Origin: Vanrija pseudolonga
Taxonomy: Eukaryota > Basidiomycota > Tremellomycetes > Trichosporonales > Trichosporonaceae
Assembly: GCF_020906515.1 (NCBI RefSeq)
Contig: NC_085849.1
Location: 2,666,001-2,730,000 of the forward strand
DNA: 64,000 nt
Direction of reading: 5' to 3'
Of the stretch, positions 33,979 to 43,856 are shown in pieces. A program made the position numbers and the translations under genes. The notes under the pieces were generated by a model. That model did not search any database and had not been told where the DNA came from. It worked only from the letters and a program-made list of their open reading frames with translations. Every line of letters starts with the position of its first letter. Positions within the stretch are counted from its first letter, which is position 1.

Positions 33979-35494
33979 TTACAGAAGAAGAGACCCCGAA
34001 ACGACCTTGCCCTCCTTGACTACGGCGCGGAGGTACTCCTCGGGCCGGTCGAGCACGGTGATGTCCTCGAGCGGGTTGGCCGACAGGACGATAAGGTCGG
34101 CGATAGCGCCGGCCGCGACGACGCCCAGCCGGCCCGCCTGGCCGAGCATGCGCGCAGGGTTGACGGTCGCGTGCTTGAGGATCGTGGCAGCCGGGAGGAC
34201 TTTCGAGCGGACGGTGAACTCCTCTGCAGATGGGTTAGATATGTAGGAACGGGGCGGGGGCCGACACTTGCCTGTCTGGAGCGCGTGCATCGAGATGAGC
34301 AGGTCCGAGCCGTAGCACACTGTCACGCCGGCGTCCTCGGCAATCTGCCAGTGTGAGCATGCAGCGAACGGAAGACGAACCCACCTTGAGCGCGTTGAGC
34401 CCCTGCTGCATCACCTCGGCGCTCTTGTTGCGGCCGTCCTCGTTCAAAAAGTCCTCGAACGGCTGCCGCACCATGATGCCATAACAGCTCAGGGTTGGGG
34501 TGAGGAAGATATCCTTCTCGGCCATGCTTTGCCGTCAGCTGTGCGTCCTCACCGCGCCAACTCACAGCTTTGCAGTGTCGACGTCAATGAGGTTACCGTG
34601 CTCGATGCCGCGCACGCCGTTGTCAATGGCATGCCGGATCGCCTCGACAGTGTACGCATGCGCTGTGACCATCTTCCTGCCCATCTGCCACGCGGACGCA
34701 GTGATGGCGCGTACCTCCTCCGGCAAGAACTGCACCGTCTCAATGGCGTCCGACTCGCTCGCGACCCCGCCGCCCAGCATGACCTTGATAAAGTCTGCAC
34801 CCTGTTTCAGCTCCTCGCGCACGGCGCGCAGGACGGCAGGCACGCCGTCCGCCACGCGGCCGAGGGAGAGCGAGTGGCCGCCGCAGCACGTCGATTTGCC
34901 CGCGCCGCTGGCAAAGTCGCCGTGCCCGCCCGTCTGGGAGAGTGCCTGGCCGCACTGGTACAGCCGTGGTCCCGGCACAAGGCCCTCGGCAATCGCGTCG
35001 GCGAGAAACTTGGTCGCGCCGCCCGTGTCGCGCACCGTCGTGAACCCGCGCGAGAGCATCCCCTTGAGGACGTAGATCGAGCGCAGGTTCACCACCTGGT
35101 CTGGCACATTGACCAGCGCTGCCATGGTCTGCACGCCGGGGACCGCGGTGACGTGCACGTGCGCGTCGATCAGCCCGGGGCAGAGGTACGCGCCGGCGAG
35201 GTCGTGCACGGCCGCGTTGGGCTCGGGGGCGAGGGTCGTCATTGGCTCGACGGCGGTGATTTGCCCGTGGTGGACCTTGACGCCTTGGAGGCCGTCTAGG
35301 AGGCGGCCGGCACCGGCATCCACCACGCGCGCATTCGTGAGGTAGTATGTGTCTGTGGACTTGGCGAGCCACGGCTTGACGGCGAGGTCGGGCAGGCTGA
35401 AAAAGTCAGGGGGCGTGGTGTGGGGCCCAACTCACACTGCTGCGCGGACTGTCGGGGGGTTAGGGAATGTGGAGGCGAAGGTAGAGGCTGTCAT
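33979..35494 (-). CDS. Metal-dependent amidohydrolase (imidazolonepropionase/prolidase-like), 449 aa
   Basis: Five exons: about 35494-35436, 35396-34566, 34526-34385, 34344-34272 and 34223-33979. After VVDAGAGRLLDG and LAGAYLCPGLIDAHVHVTA (metal-binding H-x-H), the barrel continues with GFTTVRDTGGAT, GADFIKVMLGGGV (Lys position), VTAHAYTVEAIRHAI, GVRGIEHGN and VTVCYGSDLLISMH (Asp). The C-terminus returns to the composite beta domain: NPARMLGQAGRLGVVAAGA and IADLIVLSANPLEDI. This is the amidohydrolase subgroup containing Xaa-Pro dipeptidase-like and imidazolonepropionase-like enzymes. No signal peptide, so cytosolic. The intron after exon 4 uses GC at the donor (gcaagt). The gene is divergent from a permease, suggesting import plus hydrolysis of one substrate. 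Confidence 0.88.
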
Positions 35495-36026
35495 GGTGCT
35501 TGTTGGTGAGTGCATGTCGGCTTGGCACTGGTGTGCAGCTCTTTATCGCAGACGACGAAATGGTGCACCGACCAAGTTCCGCTATCAGACATGTCGATGA
35601 AACGGAGACACCGAGTTGCTTTGGCCGCGGGTTAGATGCTCGTCCAGATCGAGCTCCATGGGGTTCGCACAATCGATAACGCTCGCCTCGGCTAGCTCTG
35701 CACACATTCTGGGGTATGATGATGGTCGTAGGAGGTGCAGAGCGCAGTAGCCAAGGGGCCAAGTGGCGGGCGGAAGTTGAGCGGGGTCACCTTTCAGTGG
35801 GCAGCCGCGGCCAACTCTGGCCGAGATTACGACGGCCGGGCGTCCCCGTCACAAGCGGCGCGTATCTCGAGCGGATCTGGGGACCCACATCTACGCGAGG
35901 GCTAGCGGAGGGCATGTGTGTGGCAAACATGTCATGTGGCACCCGGCGACTGTGGCTCCGCAGCGCTGTCGCTCGAGTATATACACGCCATGCTGGGGTC
36001 TCCCCGGGGTCTCCAACACACAGACG
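35495..36026. promoter_or_regulatory. Shared promoter of amidohydrolase and permease with three GATA-type sites
   Basis: 532 bp between divergent start codons. It contains three matches to HGATAR: reverse-strand CGATAA at 35543-35548, reverse-strand TGATAG near 35582-35587, and forward CGATAA at 35674-35679. In fungi such sites bind nitrogen-regulatory GATA factors. Clustering fits nitrogen-source control of the flanking pair, but short sites also occur by chance. Confidence 0.45.
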
Positions 36027-37896
36027 ATGAACACCTCGGACACTAATCTCGACAAGAAGGACGTAGGGGACAAGGTGCACATCCGCGCGTCGCACGAGGT
36101 CGACACGGCGCAGGACGACGTCGCGGCAAAGTTTCTCGCCGAGTAGGTCCACCTCCGAGCCACACTGACCGCAGGGTCGCGGCGCGTGATGACGCCGACG
36201 CGCTGCTTGCCGACCCCTCCGCGCGCGAGGTCAAGTCGCTCCTGCGTAAAGCCGACGCCATCATCGTCACGCTCCTCCAGTTTGCCTTGAGTGAGTTTCA
36301 TCTCTATTTTACTCCGGCTGACGACAGTGATGGGCTCGGTGGACAAGGTCAGCATCGCGTCCGCTGCCGTGCTCGACATGCGCGAGGACACGCGCCTGAA
36401 GGGGCAGGAGTACGCGTGGACCTCGGCGATCATCTACATTGGCGGTGGGTCGCCGCGTGGTTGGAGCCCGCTGACGCCGCAAGCCATCATCGCCATCATT
36501 CCGTCGCTCGCGCTCATGCAGAAGCTCCCGACAAACCTGTACATGTGCGTCATTATAGGTGGCGCTGAACTGACCGATGCCAGCTCGACGATGGTGCTCA
36601 CGTGGGGCGTGATCACGATGGGCATGGCCGCGAGCCGTAACTTCGCCGACTTGATGGGCGTGCGCTTCATGCTCGGCCTGTTCGAGAGCGTCATCTTCGC
36701 TGGCTTTGGCCTGATCGTGCGTGCCACCCCGGCTGCCGTCCTGACGAAGATCAGATTTCGATGTGGTACACACGCGAGGAGCAGCCCCTGCGCACGGCCA
36801 TCGTCTTCTCCACTCTGTCGTCGTGAGTTGTTACCCCGACGGCAAGCTGACCCCAGCGTGATGAACGGCCTGCTGGCCACCGCGTGCGTGCACTATGTCG
36901 GCCCGATAGCGCGCTGGCGCCTCCTCTTCATCGTCGTCGGTGCGATCACGTTCGGCTGGTCGCTTCTGCTCTTCACCCTCCTGCCGGCCAACCCCACCTC
37001 GGCGTGGTGGCTCACCCTCCGCCAGCGCGTCATCGCCACGCGCCGCATGGCCGCCGCGCGCACCGGCATGGCGAACACAACTTTCAAGTGGGGGCAGTGT
37101 CGCGAGGCTGTGCTTGACCCCAAGACGTGGCTCTACTTCGCCATCAACGTCGTGCTCAATATCCCCAACGGCGGGCTGATTACCTTCAACAGAATCATCG
37201 TCAAGACCCTCGGCTTCACCCTCCAGCAGACGACGCTCCTGGGTATCCCGACTGGTGAGTGCCACCCTGCGCCACCCCTGCTCACCCCAGGCGTCTTCTC
37301 GTGGATCTCGTCCCTCCTGTTCGGATACATCGCCGTCAAGACCCGGCAGCGGTGCTACTCCGCCATGGCATCATGCTTGATCCCGCTTATGGGCACGATC
37401 CTGCTGTACAAGATCCCGCGGAGCAACATTGGTGGCTCGCTCGCGTCGTTGTACCTCGTTTACTTCTACTGGGGGCCATACATCGTCATGATGGGCTCGG
37501 TGTACGCCAACACCGGCGGGTTCACCAAGAAAATGATTGTCTACGCCATTGGTACGTGGATTTATTGGGCGAGCTGACGCCAGCGTACATGGGCTACTGT
37601 GTCGGCAACATTGTCGGGCCGCAGACGTTCCAGGCAAAGCAAGCGCCAAAGTACACCGCTGGAGTGGTCGCCATGCTGACCTGCTACGGCTGTGCGCTCC
37701 TCTTGATTTCCGTATACCGAGTGGTAAGTAGACGTGCGAAAACCGCCTGACTCGACAGTATCTCGTCTACCTGAACAGCCAGAAGGCCAAGCAGCTGGAA
37801 GCGCATGAGCGTGAGAACGGAACCGAGGTCGACCTGCTCGACGAGTGGCAGGACCTCACGGACGGTGCGAACCCACGGTTTGTGTACGAGCTGTAG
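36027..37896 (+). CDS. Major facilitator permease, Dal5-like (anion:cation symporter family)
   Basis: Plasma-membrane transporter of the allantoate/ureidosuccinate/nicotinate permease group. The gene is heavily split: about nine short introns were seen (for example a GTAGGT donor after DDVAAKFLA, and one before VFSWISSLL). Coding pieces in order: VHIRASHEVDTAQD, SLLRKADAIIVTLLQFAL, MGSVDKVSIASAAVLDM with LKGQEYAWTSAIIYIG (first spans and loop), LMQKLPTNLYMCVII, TWGVITMGMAASRNF, MGVRFMLGLFESVIFAGF, SMWYTREEQPLRTAI, WRLLFIVVGAITFGW, FAINVVLNIPNGGLITF, YFYWGPYIVMMGSVYANTGG and YMGYCVGNIVGPQTFQA. The tail LLDEWQDLTDGANPRFVYEL matches the family's typical D-x-T-D-x-x-N-x-x-F-x-Y end. Exon edges are approximate. 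Confidence 0.87.
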
Positions 37897-37973
37897 TTGG
37901 AGCTAGGGGGGTTGTGACACTAAAGACAGAGAATGCAGAATGACTTCTACGAATGACGAAACCTGGATTACTC

Positions 37974-39086
37974 TCAACCCTTGGTTGTGGTCCAAACTTG
38001 ATCAGAGCTGCGTTGGCCAAAGTCAAACTTCGCGCCACAAATGCAGCACGGGAGGTGCTCGGGGGTGTCTGCACGGAACTGATGAAGCGGGCTTCCCGTT
38101 TCGTCCCAAGGCCCAGTGACGTTCATAGGTGCGGCAGACTCAGCCAAACCAGCCCAGTGCTGCTGGGCCTTATTGGCCAACTTGACGTTGGCCTTTGTCA
38201 CTACCATGCTGCCGGTGTTGCCCGGTGACCCTACGAGACACCGCACCGACTTAACCGTCTTCACACGGACGTCGCCGGGGCGGCTCCTCCCAATGCTACA
38301 GAGAGCGCGAGTATCGTTTATGAACCAGTAGAGAGCACCTTGAACCATGTCCGGGTATGGACAGCCGTTGTACTGGAGGATGCGGTTGGAGTGGATGCTC
38401 ATGGTTTGGAGCTTGTCGATCGAGAGGCGTGGGAGAATCCAGTCGGCATATGGGCACATCGGCCCGCCGTCTCGTGCGAGCGTGTTGTTTGCCTGGAGCT
38501 CCCAGACGCAGAGGTCGAGGGTATCGAAAGCGCGTCTGACAGCACCGTGTATCCCGACGCTGGAGACTTCGCCGGGAAACATAGGGATGAGGGTGGTAAA
38601 GGACAGGTGCAGCTTGGTGACGTTGGGGAAGAGGACGGTGTACGGCAGCGTTGAGTCGGTGATAAGATCCACGGCCCTCTCAGTCAGGTTGCGAATGCTG
38701 AGGTGCCAAATGAATGACAGAGCACGCCGAGTACGAATGCTCAGGTCGTTTAATTCCCTCCCTGGGCGCGGCAGCTGATACTGGCGCAGCCGATCCTCGG
38801 ACACGGGGGACAGGGGCCAGTGCCGATCGTGCAGGGGCGGCACGAATTCCGCCCACGTCTCAACTTCCGTGGTGCGTTCAGTGCTCTTTGCCGTAGAGGA
38901 AACGAGGAGCTTGCAGAGCTGATCCCCGTTGATATCGATGTTCTTGTACAGGATGACAGCTGTCATCTCCCACAAGTCGGAGACGCAGAGAAGGTTGATG
39001 AAGGTTGAGCGGTCGCGGTTGACGTCGAGGCACTCGAGGATGAGGTCGATGATGATCCCTGGGAGTGGGTCCTTACTGCCGCCCAT
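37974..39086 (-). CDS. F-box-like CxxCG family protein, array member 3 (370 aa)
   Basis: Starts MGGSKDPLPGIIIDLILECL and continues DVNRDRSTFINLLCVSDLWE, AVILYKNIDINGDQLCKLL (F-box-like, residues 8-60). Then LSIRTRRALSFIWHLSIRN, LFPNVTKLHLS, LDLCVWEL and the HPF-type block TMSIHSNRILQY. The tail is GPWDETGSPLHQFRADTPEH and CCICGAKFDFGQR, ending WTTTKG; the FTxxW end of other members is altered to WTTTKG. Uninterrupted frame. Its stop lies only about 80 bp from the permease stop (convergent), so the two 3' ends may overlap. Confidence 0.8.
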   Translation of the reverse strand: MGGSKDPLPGIIIDLILECLDVNRDRSTFINLLCVSDLWEMTAVILYKNIDINGDQLCKLLVSSTAKSTERTTEVETWAEFVPPLHDRHWPLSPVSEDRLRQYQLPRPGRELNDLSIRTRRALSFIWHLSIRNLTERAVDLITDSTLPYTVLFPNVTKLHLSFTTLIPMFPGEVSSVGIHGAVRRAFDTLDLCVWELQANNTLARDGGPMCPYADWILPRLSIDKLQTMSIHSNRILQYNGCPYPDMVQGALYWFINDTRALCSIGRSRPGDVRVKTVKSVRCLVGSPGNTGSMVVTKANVKLANKAQQHWAGLAESAAPMNVTGPWDETGSPLHQFRADTPEHLPCCICGAKFDFGQRSSDQVWTTTKG

Positions 39087-39446
39087 CGTGTCGTCTTGGG
39101 TGACGGTGGTCCGGTCTGGGTATGTTAGGGGAACCGTGGGTACGGGGGCGTACCGTGAACTTGGCCCATGGCTGGGTGCAGGTGGTATGGATGCTGTTAT
39201 AGTAGCTGGTGTGTGGTATGACCTGGGAGGGAGGACAAGAAGAGCACGGGGTGTATGTACGGTGCGCCATATATATATGCATCCACCGTCAATGCCAGTG
39301 CGAACAAACTCTGCGTGTCATGGGGCAGCGCAACCTCGCACCCATGGATGTGCCCCAACGCCATGTCAGCCACACCCCTGGCACAGAACTATGACCACCA
39401 TTCATGCTTCTTACGCACAATGGTATGGAGGTGAACAGAAGCAGCG
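39087..39446. other. Intergenic region between array members 3 and 4
   Basis: 360 bp with an alternating AT run (catatatatatatg) near 39267-39281. Nothing else seen. Confidence 0.5.
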
Positions 39447-40541
39447 TTAGGAGGTCTTGGTGAAGGTGTGACCAATGTTACGGTCCGCCAACTCGGTCTT
39501 GGCGCCACACACTACGCAGGGAGGGTGTTCGTGCTCGGGCGTGTCGAGACGATATTGGATTTCACTCGTGGGGTTGAGATCCCAAGGCCCAACTGTGAGA
39601 GGATAGCTAGTCCTCGCGCCGACCATTGCAAGCCAACTGCCGGAGTGATGCCACATGTTGGGGCGTTGATCGAGGTCGACGGCTCCCTGTAGCGTCACCA
39701 AGCTCTTAACGTGCGGAGCACCAACCGGGAGGCCAAGAGTTTTCGGTCCGTTGACTGTCTGCGGCGGGTTGGACGCGTCATCGAGTGTGAGGACTTGGAA
39801 CCAGTTGACAAGCGACGTGTTGTCCCATGTAGCAGTGGGCCAGGTGAACCTCCATAGGGGCAACCCCCTCCAAGGCTCGAGTGCCAGGTGGACATTGAGG
39901 CTGCGGTACGACACTACCGGAAGGTTGTGCATGACCTCATTCACGTGCGCCCCCCACCCACATATGTCAATCTCGTTGAACATGAAGGTACCGGGGGCTA
40001 GACGGAACAACACCTTCTGCCTGTGACTCGTCCCGCTCCTGATCCGGGAGAAGTGCAAGTGTACGGATGTCACGGCGGGGAAGAGCACAATGCCTGGCGT
40101 GCAGGCGCGGTACATGGCGACCACTGACCCAAGATCTATGTCGCATAGGGAGAGGTGCCGGACCAGAGAAACGGCGAGGCGTGTGCGCTCACTGCGGAAG
40201 GGGTACGGGAACAAGTACTCGTTGTCGTGGTTGTAGGCGGCGCGCAGGAATCGCACCACGCCGCCGGCGGTGAGCTCGACGCGTCGATACAGGTACCGCG
40301 TCGCCGCATACCACCATGCCTCAGAGACGCGGAGGAGGGAAAGGAAGGTCGCGCGGTCGGTGTTTACGTCGAAGTGCTTCACGATGACCTCTTTGACTTC
40401 GTAGGGGAAGTCGTACGGACGCGCGGCAGGAACGGCAGGGACGTCGTCGGGGGCGGTGGGGTCCGGGGTGGCCGTGGGTTCGTCGGGGATATTGGGGCAA
40501 GGCTCATTGGGCATGGCGCCGGTGTCTGCCTGGGCAAGCAT
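39447..40541 (-). CDS. F-box-like CxxCG family protein, array member 4 (364 aa)
   Basis: A disordered Pro/Asp-rich leader of about 45 residues precedes YDFPYEVKEVIVKHFDVNTD and LLRVSEAWWYAATRYLYRRV. Family marks: RTRLAVSLVRHLSLCD, LFPAVTSVHLHF, EIDICGWGAH, SYRSLNVHL, GPWDLNPTSEIQYRLDTPEH and PPCVVCGAKTELADRN ending FTKTS. The frame is uninterrupted and the ATG at 40541 is the first in frame. The Tyr-Arg-Arg replacement of the usual Tyr-Arg-Asn after the F-box-like helix is the main difference from its neighbours. Confidence 0.8.
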   Translation of the reverse strand: MLAQADTGAMPNEPCPNIPDEPTATPDPTAPDDVPAVPAARPYDFPYEVKEVIVKHFDVNTDRATFLSLLRVSEAWWYAATRYLYRRVELTAGGVVRFLRAAYNHDNEYLFPYPFRSERTRLAVSLVRHLSLCDIDLGSVVAMYRACTPGIVLFPAVTSVHLHFSRIRSGTSHRQKVLFRLAPGTFMFNEIDICGWGAHVNEVMHNLPVVSYRSLNVHLALEPWRGLPLWRFTWPTATWDNTSLVNWFQVLTLDDASNPPQTVNGPKTLGLPVGAPHVKSLVTLQGAVDLDQRPNMWHHSGSWLAMVGARTSYPLTVGPWDLNPTSEIQYRLDTPEHEHPPCVVCGAKTELADRNIGHTFTKTS

Positions 40542-41038
40542 GATGGATGGTGTTGAGGAGAGGAGAGGCTTGATTTAAGTTGAAGATATATATGTTTGGG
40601 ATCGGAGGAATGACGGAGAGAGGAAATAGAGTGGTGACGCGCCAATGAGTGAGCGCGAGTTTCGTCACTCAAAGTGTTTTGAGGGAGAAAAGAAGCGTCA
40701 GAGTGCCGGAAGGCATAAGCCATTCCGTGCAGAGCGTAGCCGAGCAGAATGCACCACCGCCGCGAGGTGGCGTGGCGCCGATCACCACATGTCTTCGGCA
40801 CCACCGTAAATTTCCCGCATGCCGCACAACATCTCCAAGCATGATAAGGCTCATTAGTGCTTCTACAGTACCTCTTACATACCGTAAAAAATATGTGCAG
40901 TGCTCTGAGTAGCGTGTGGATGGATACACGTGGGTGTAAACACCCGCTGTGGTGGCGACGGTGGGAAATCGCGGAGCGATAAACCCAAGCCGATACATAT
41001 GTATCCGCGCACTGTCCTCCTTCGCCTCCGTCCTCCAC

Positions 41039-41042
41039 AAAA
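41039..41042 (-). terminator. RNA polymerase III T-run terminator of the initiator tRNA gene
   Basis: Four T on the minus strand, 11 nt downstream of the mature 3' end. It is the minimal length for polymerase III, so termination may be partly leaky. Confidence 0.6.
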
Positions 41043-41052
41043 GACATCTACT

Positions 41053-41139
41053 ATCGCCGCTAGGTCTCGATCCTAGGATCTCCAGGTTCCAAGGGTGCTT
41101 CCCTATGAGCCTGGCGCCGTTCCACTGGGCCACGGCGAT
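41053..41139 (-). tRNA. Initiator tRNA-Met (CAT) with a 16-nt intron
   Basis: Acceptor stem ATCGCCG pairs perfectly with CGGCGAT. TGGCCCAGTGGAACGGC forms the D arm. The anticodon loop is CTCATA-A with CAT anticodon, stems CCAGG and CCTGG. The T arm is CTAGG-ATCGAGA-CCTAG. A1:U72, A54 and A60 are the classic marks of eukaryotic initiator tRNA as opposed to elongator. A 16-nt intron (41103-41088) sits one base 3' of the anticodon, the canonical position. The exons are 41139-41104 and 41087-41053. A run of four T on the transcribed strand (41042-41039), 11 nt past the end, would serve as the RNA polymerase III terminator. CCA is not encoded, as expected. Confidence 0.93.
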
Positions 41140-41353
41140 GTTGTGTTGTTGTTGTGGACAGGGGCTGCGCCCGAGGTGTATAAGCTGTTCTCGGCCTGGG
41201 GCTCAAGAAGCCACGCACAATCAATATCGCTGCTTCTTCTGCCCTGACTGAGCTCGAGGTACCTAACACGAACACGAAATGCATTGTATGTGCTTGCTTG
41301 ATTGCTCTATGTCATGAAGTCGTAACCGTCAACTGCTGCGCGTATCTATCTAT

Positions 41354-43313
41354 CTACCACTGCCTGGTGAACACCACCCCAAAGTCGCGCGCGTAAAACT
41401 TGTCCTTGGCACCGCAGACAGAGCACGACTTGTGCTTGAACCTCCTGCTGTCCATGCGGAACTGGTGCTCCTCGCACCACTTGCCCTTGCCCCAGTCACC
41501 GGCGACCACGTCCGGAGCCTCAAACCCGCCGAGGAAGTTGCCCATAGCGGCGGGCCGGCAGCATTTGCAACGGAGGGGCCACCGGAACGGCGTTGGGGAC
41601 GGGCGCGGCTAGGTGCGGTGGAACCAAGTTGGGGGTGCCAAGAAGATTTTGCAGAGCCGCCGCGAGTTGGGGGTTGACGTTGCCCGGAAAGTTGGCCGCA
41701 GTGGCCATCGGCATGTTGTTGGCGGGGTTGGTCGGGGGTTGTGGTGGGAGAGCCCCAGCATGGGTCAGGTGGGGAGGGAGGAGTGCGAGGACTGCGAAGG
41801 GGTTGAGGTGGGGGGCAGCGTTGGCTTGAGGACCATTGCCTGGCGCCATCGGAGTCGCCGCCTGGCCGGTTATCGCAGCCGCCTGTGTGAGGGCAGCCGG
41901 CAGCCAGGTGTGAATCGGAGCTGCGGCTCCGACGGCTGGACCCGCCCCGTTGCCTTGAGGTAGGGGAACCAAGGGGGGAGCGAAGACAGCGGGCGGCGCA
42001 ACGGTGCCGGGAATGGGAGCCCCAGCAGCGGTCTGCTGGGCGCCCGCCGCGAATGAACCGCCAGGGCCAGCAGGACCAGCAGGACCAGCAGGACCAGCAG
42101 GGCCAGCCCATGTTGTCATGGTTCCCGGCGCGCCGAAGGCTGGGCCGCCGAGGTTTGGCATCGGCACGAAGCCGATGGGGTTCTGGGGCGCCGGGCCAGC
42201 AGGACCGCCGGTGCCCGCCGCCATACCAGCGAGAGCTCCGAGACCGGGACCACCGTTCCCCGGCATCCCAGCGAGCCCACCGGGGCCTGGACCGCCGAAA
42301 AAGCCACCCGCTGCAGGCAGAGGCACATCATCGAAGTTGATCTGCTCGCCGATCCAACACCTCGCGTAGGGCATGCCCGGGTCCGCTGGTCCATCGAATG
42401 GCCGTTCGAAGTCGTACTCGAGGAGCGCTTGAACGAACCAGTGGACGAGGGATTCGTTCGTCCACACCGACGGGTTGACGCCGCGGTCGAACGAAAAGCT
42501 ATGCCTCAATGGGAGCATGAGGTCATTGTGGATGTTGAGAGTTCGAATGCGCCGCGGGCTCAGATACTCGGCGATTGCGGCCGACTCGATCTGCCAGGCA
42601 CAGATGTCGACTGTGTCAAACAGATGGATGCCAGGTACATGGTGCACCTTGGCGGAGACCGGAGGCTTCCAATTAATATCGTACGGTTCGGCGGTCGTGT
42701 ACAGGTGGATCTTGGTGACGTTGGGGAAGAGGGGTTCCCCAGGGATGGCGGAGTGCCGCATGACGTTGATAGCGTCGTCGTGCATGTTCCGCAGGTTGAG
42801 GGACTGGGTGAATGACAGGGCGAGCCTGGTGCGAGCACACAAGCGGTGCGTCGGCGGAACATGGACAGTGGGCTTGTTGCTAGACTGTGCCTGTTCCTCC
42901 CGTGCACGACTTCGTAGTGCGTCCATCATGCCCATATCCCAACCTGGAAAGGGAAGGAACAGGAAGTCGTGTGCTCTGATGTAGGCCGTAAAGCCCCGCG
43001 AGCTCCGGCGCTTAATCATGTTCGACTTTGCGCCTTCTGTGTATTTTGCCGACCCAGACATCGGGCGGATGCTGTGGGAGGGCGCTGCGTCGGCTGCCAG
43101 GGTGGCGTCCGCACCGCCGAGAAGCAGCGCACACATCATGTCGCCGCTGATGTCCAGGTTGGCGTAGAGAGCCTTTGCGGCCATGCTCCACACTGGCGCG
43201 GACACGCGGAGCAGGGCAATGAGCGCCGCGCGGTCCTCGTTGATGTCGAGGTTGTTGATGACGAGCCCGATGAGCTCGTTGGGGAACGGGTCCTTTGATT
43301 CAGGTGGAAGCAT
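41354..43313 (-). CDS. F-box-like CxxCG family protein, array member 5, with large Gly/Pro/Ala-rich insertion
   Basis: Starts MLPPESKDPFPNELIGLVIN and continues NLDINEDRAALIALLRVSAP, AAKALYANLDISGDMMCALL. Family marks: LCARTRLALSFTQSLNLRN, LFPNVTKIHLY, VDICAWQIES and RTLNIHNDLM. After ARCWIGEQINFDD there is an insertion of about 230 residues, absent from the other seven copies. It contains GPAGPAGPAGPAGP and long Pro/Ala/Asn stretches. The first frame stops at 41520 with PARRYGQLPRRV. The family tail (VVAGDWGKGKWCEEHQFRMD, SCSVCGAKDKFYARDF, FTRQW) is present just downstream in the next frame, ending at 41354. No good GT-AG pair of the needed length was found near the junction. So the copy is either frameshifted, joined by an unusual intron, or affected by a sequence error. 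Confidence 0.65.
42061..42108 (-). repeat. 9-bp tandem repeat coding Gly-Pro-Ala triplets
   Basis: About five near-identical 9-bp units (ggaccagca on the plus strand) code a collagen-like Gly-Pro-Ala run in array member 5. Confidence 0.9.
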
Positions 43314-43856
43314 GGTGTGCGGTGAAAAGTCTGGAGGGGGAAGGTGAGAGAATGGGTGTTGTAGAAGAGAGAGTTGATGAGAGTGGTGGTATTTGAGGTG
43401 GGTGGCGAGTGCTTGACTCGACAATGGGTGGGTGGAATGAATGGGGAAAGAGTGGAAAGAAGATGGGAAGATTTGGAAACGGGGGATGGATGGATGGCAT
43501 GTGTGTTTGGTGTGTGCTGGGCAATGACGTCGTTATCGCCCGTCCTTTGGGTGGCGAGCGAGCAACAAGGGGACGGGGCGCGAGGGGCGTCGGGGTCGCT
43601 TCGAGTCGTGGGGAGGGCGTTGCATGGCGCGCGCCCAACAGCGCCCAAAGGGGGGTGTGCTGTGTGGCCCATCAGGAGGAGGATCCGCAGGGACTCGCTC
43701 AGCACTCCGACCGACAAGAGTGGCGTGGCGTCGCCATTGCCAGTGTCGACGGCGGTTCCAGATGAGGGCTGGGCCGAGCAATACAGCTGACAGCAAGCGG
43801 CGATAAACCAGACGATGACCATTGAGGCTGTGGGGAACGGCAGTGCTCTGATGCCC
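43314..43856. other. Intergenic region between array members 5 and 6
   Basis: 543 bp; minus-strand pyrimidine-rich leader of member 5 near 43320-43440. No additional gene seen. Confidence 0.5.

Larger units (their letters stand above)
40542..41353. other. Intergenic region holding the initiator tRNA gene
   Basis: 812 bp between array members 4 and 5. The only gene I can support is the tRNA at 41053-41139 on the minus strand. Bases 40650-40930 contain an open frame on both strands that does not look like protein. Confidence 0.55.

Noticed and set aside
42000-42300. Reading the Gly/Pro/Ala-rich stretch as a true collagen or as an intron
   Set aside because: Only a short run keeps the Gly-X-Y triplet, so it is not a collagen domain; and I found no donor and acceptor pair of suitable length to call it an intron with confidence.
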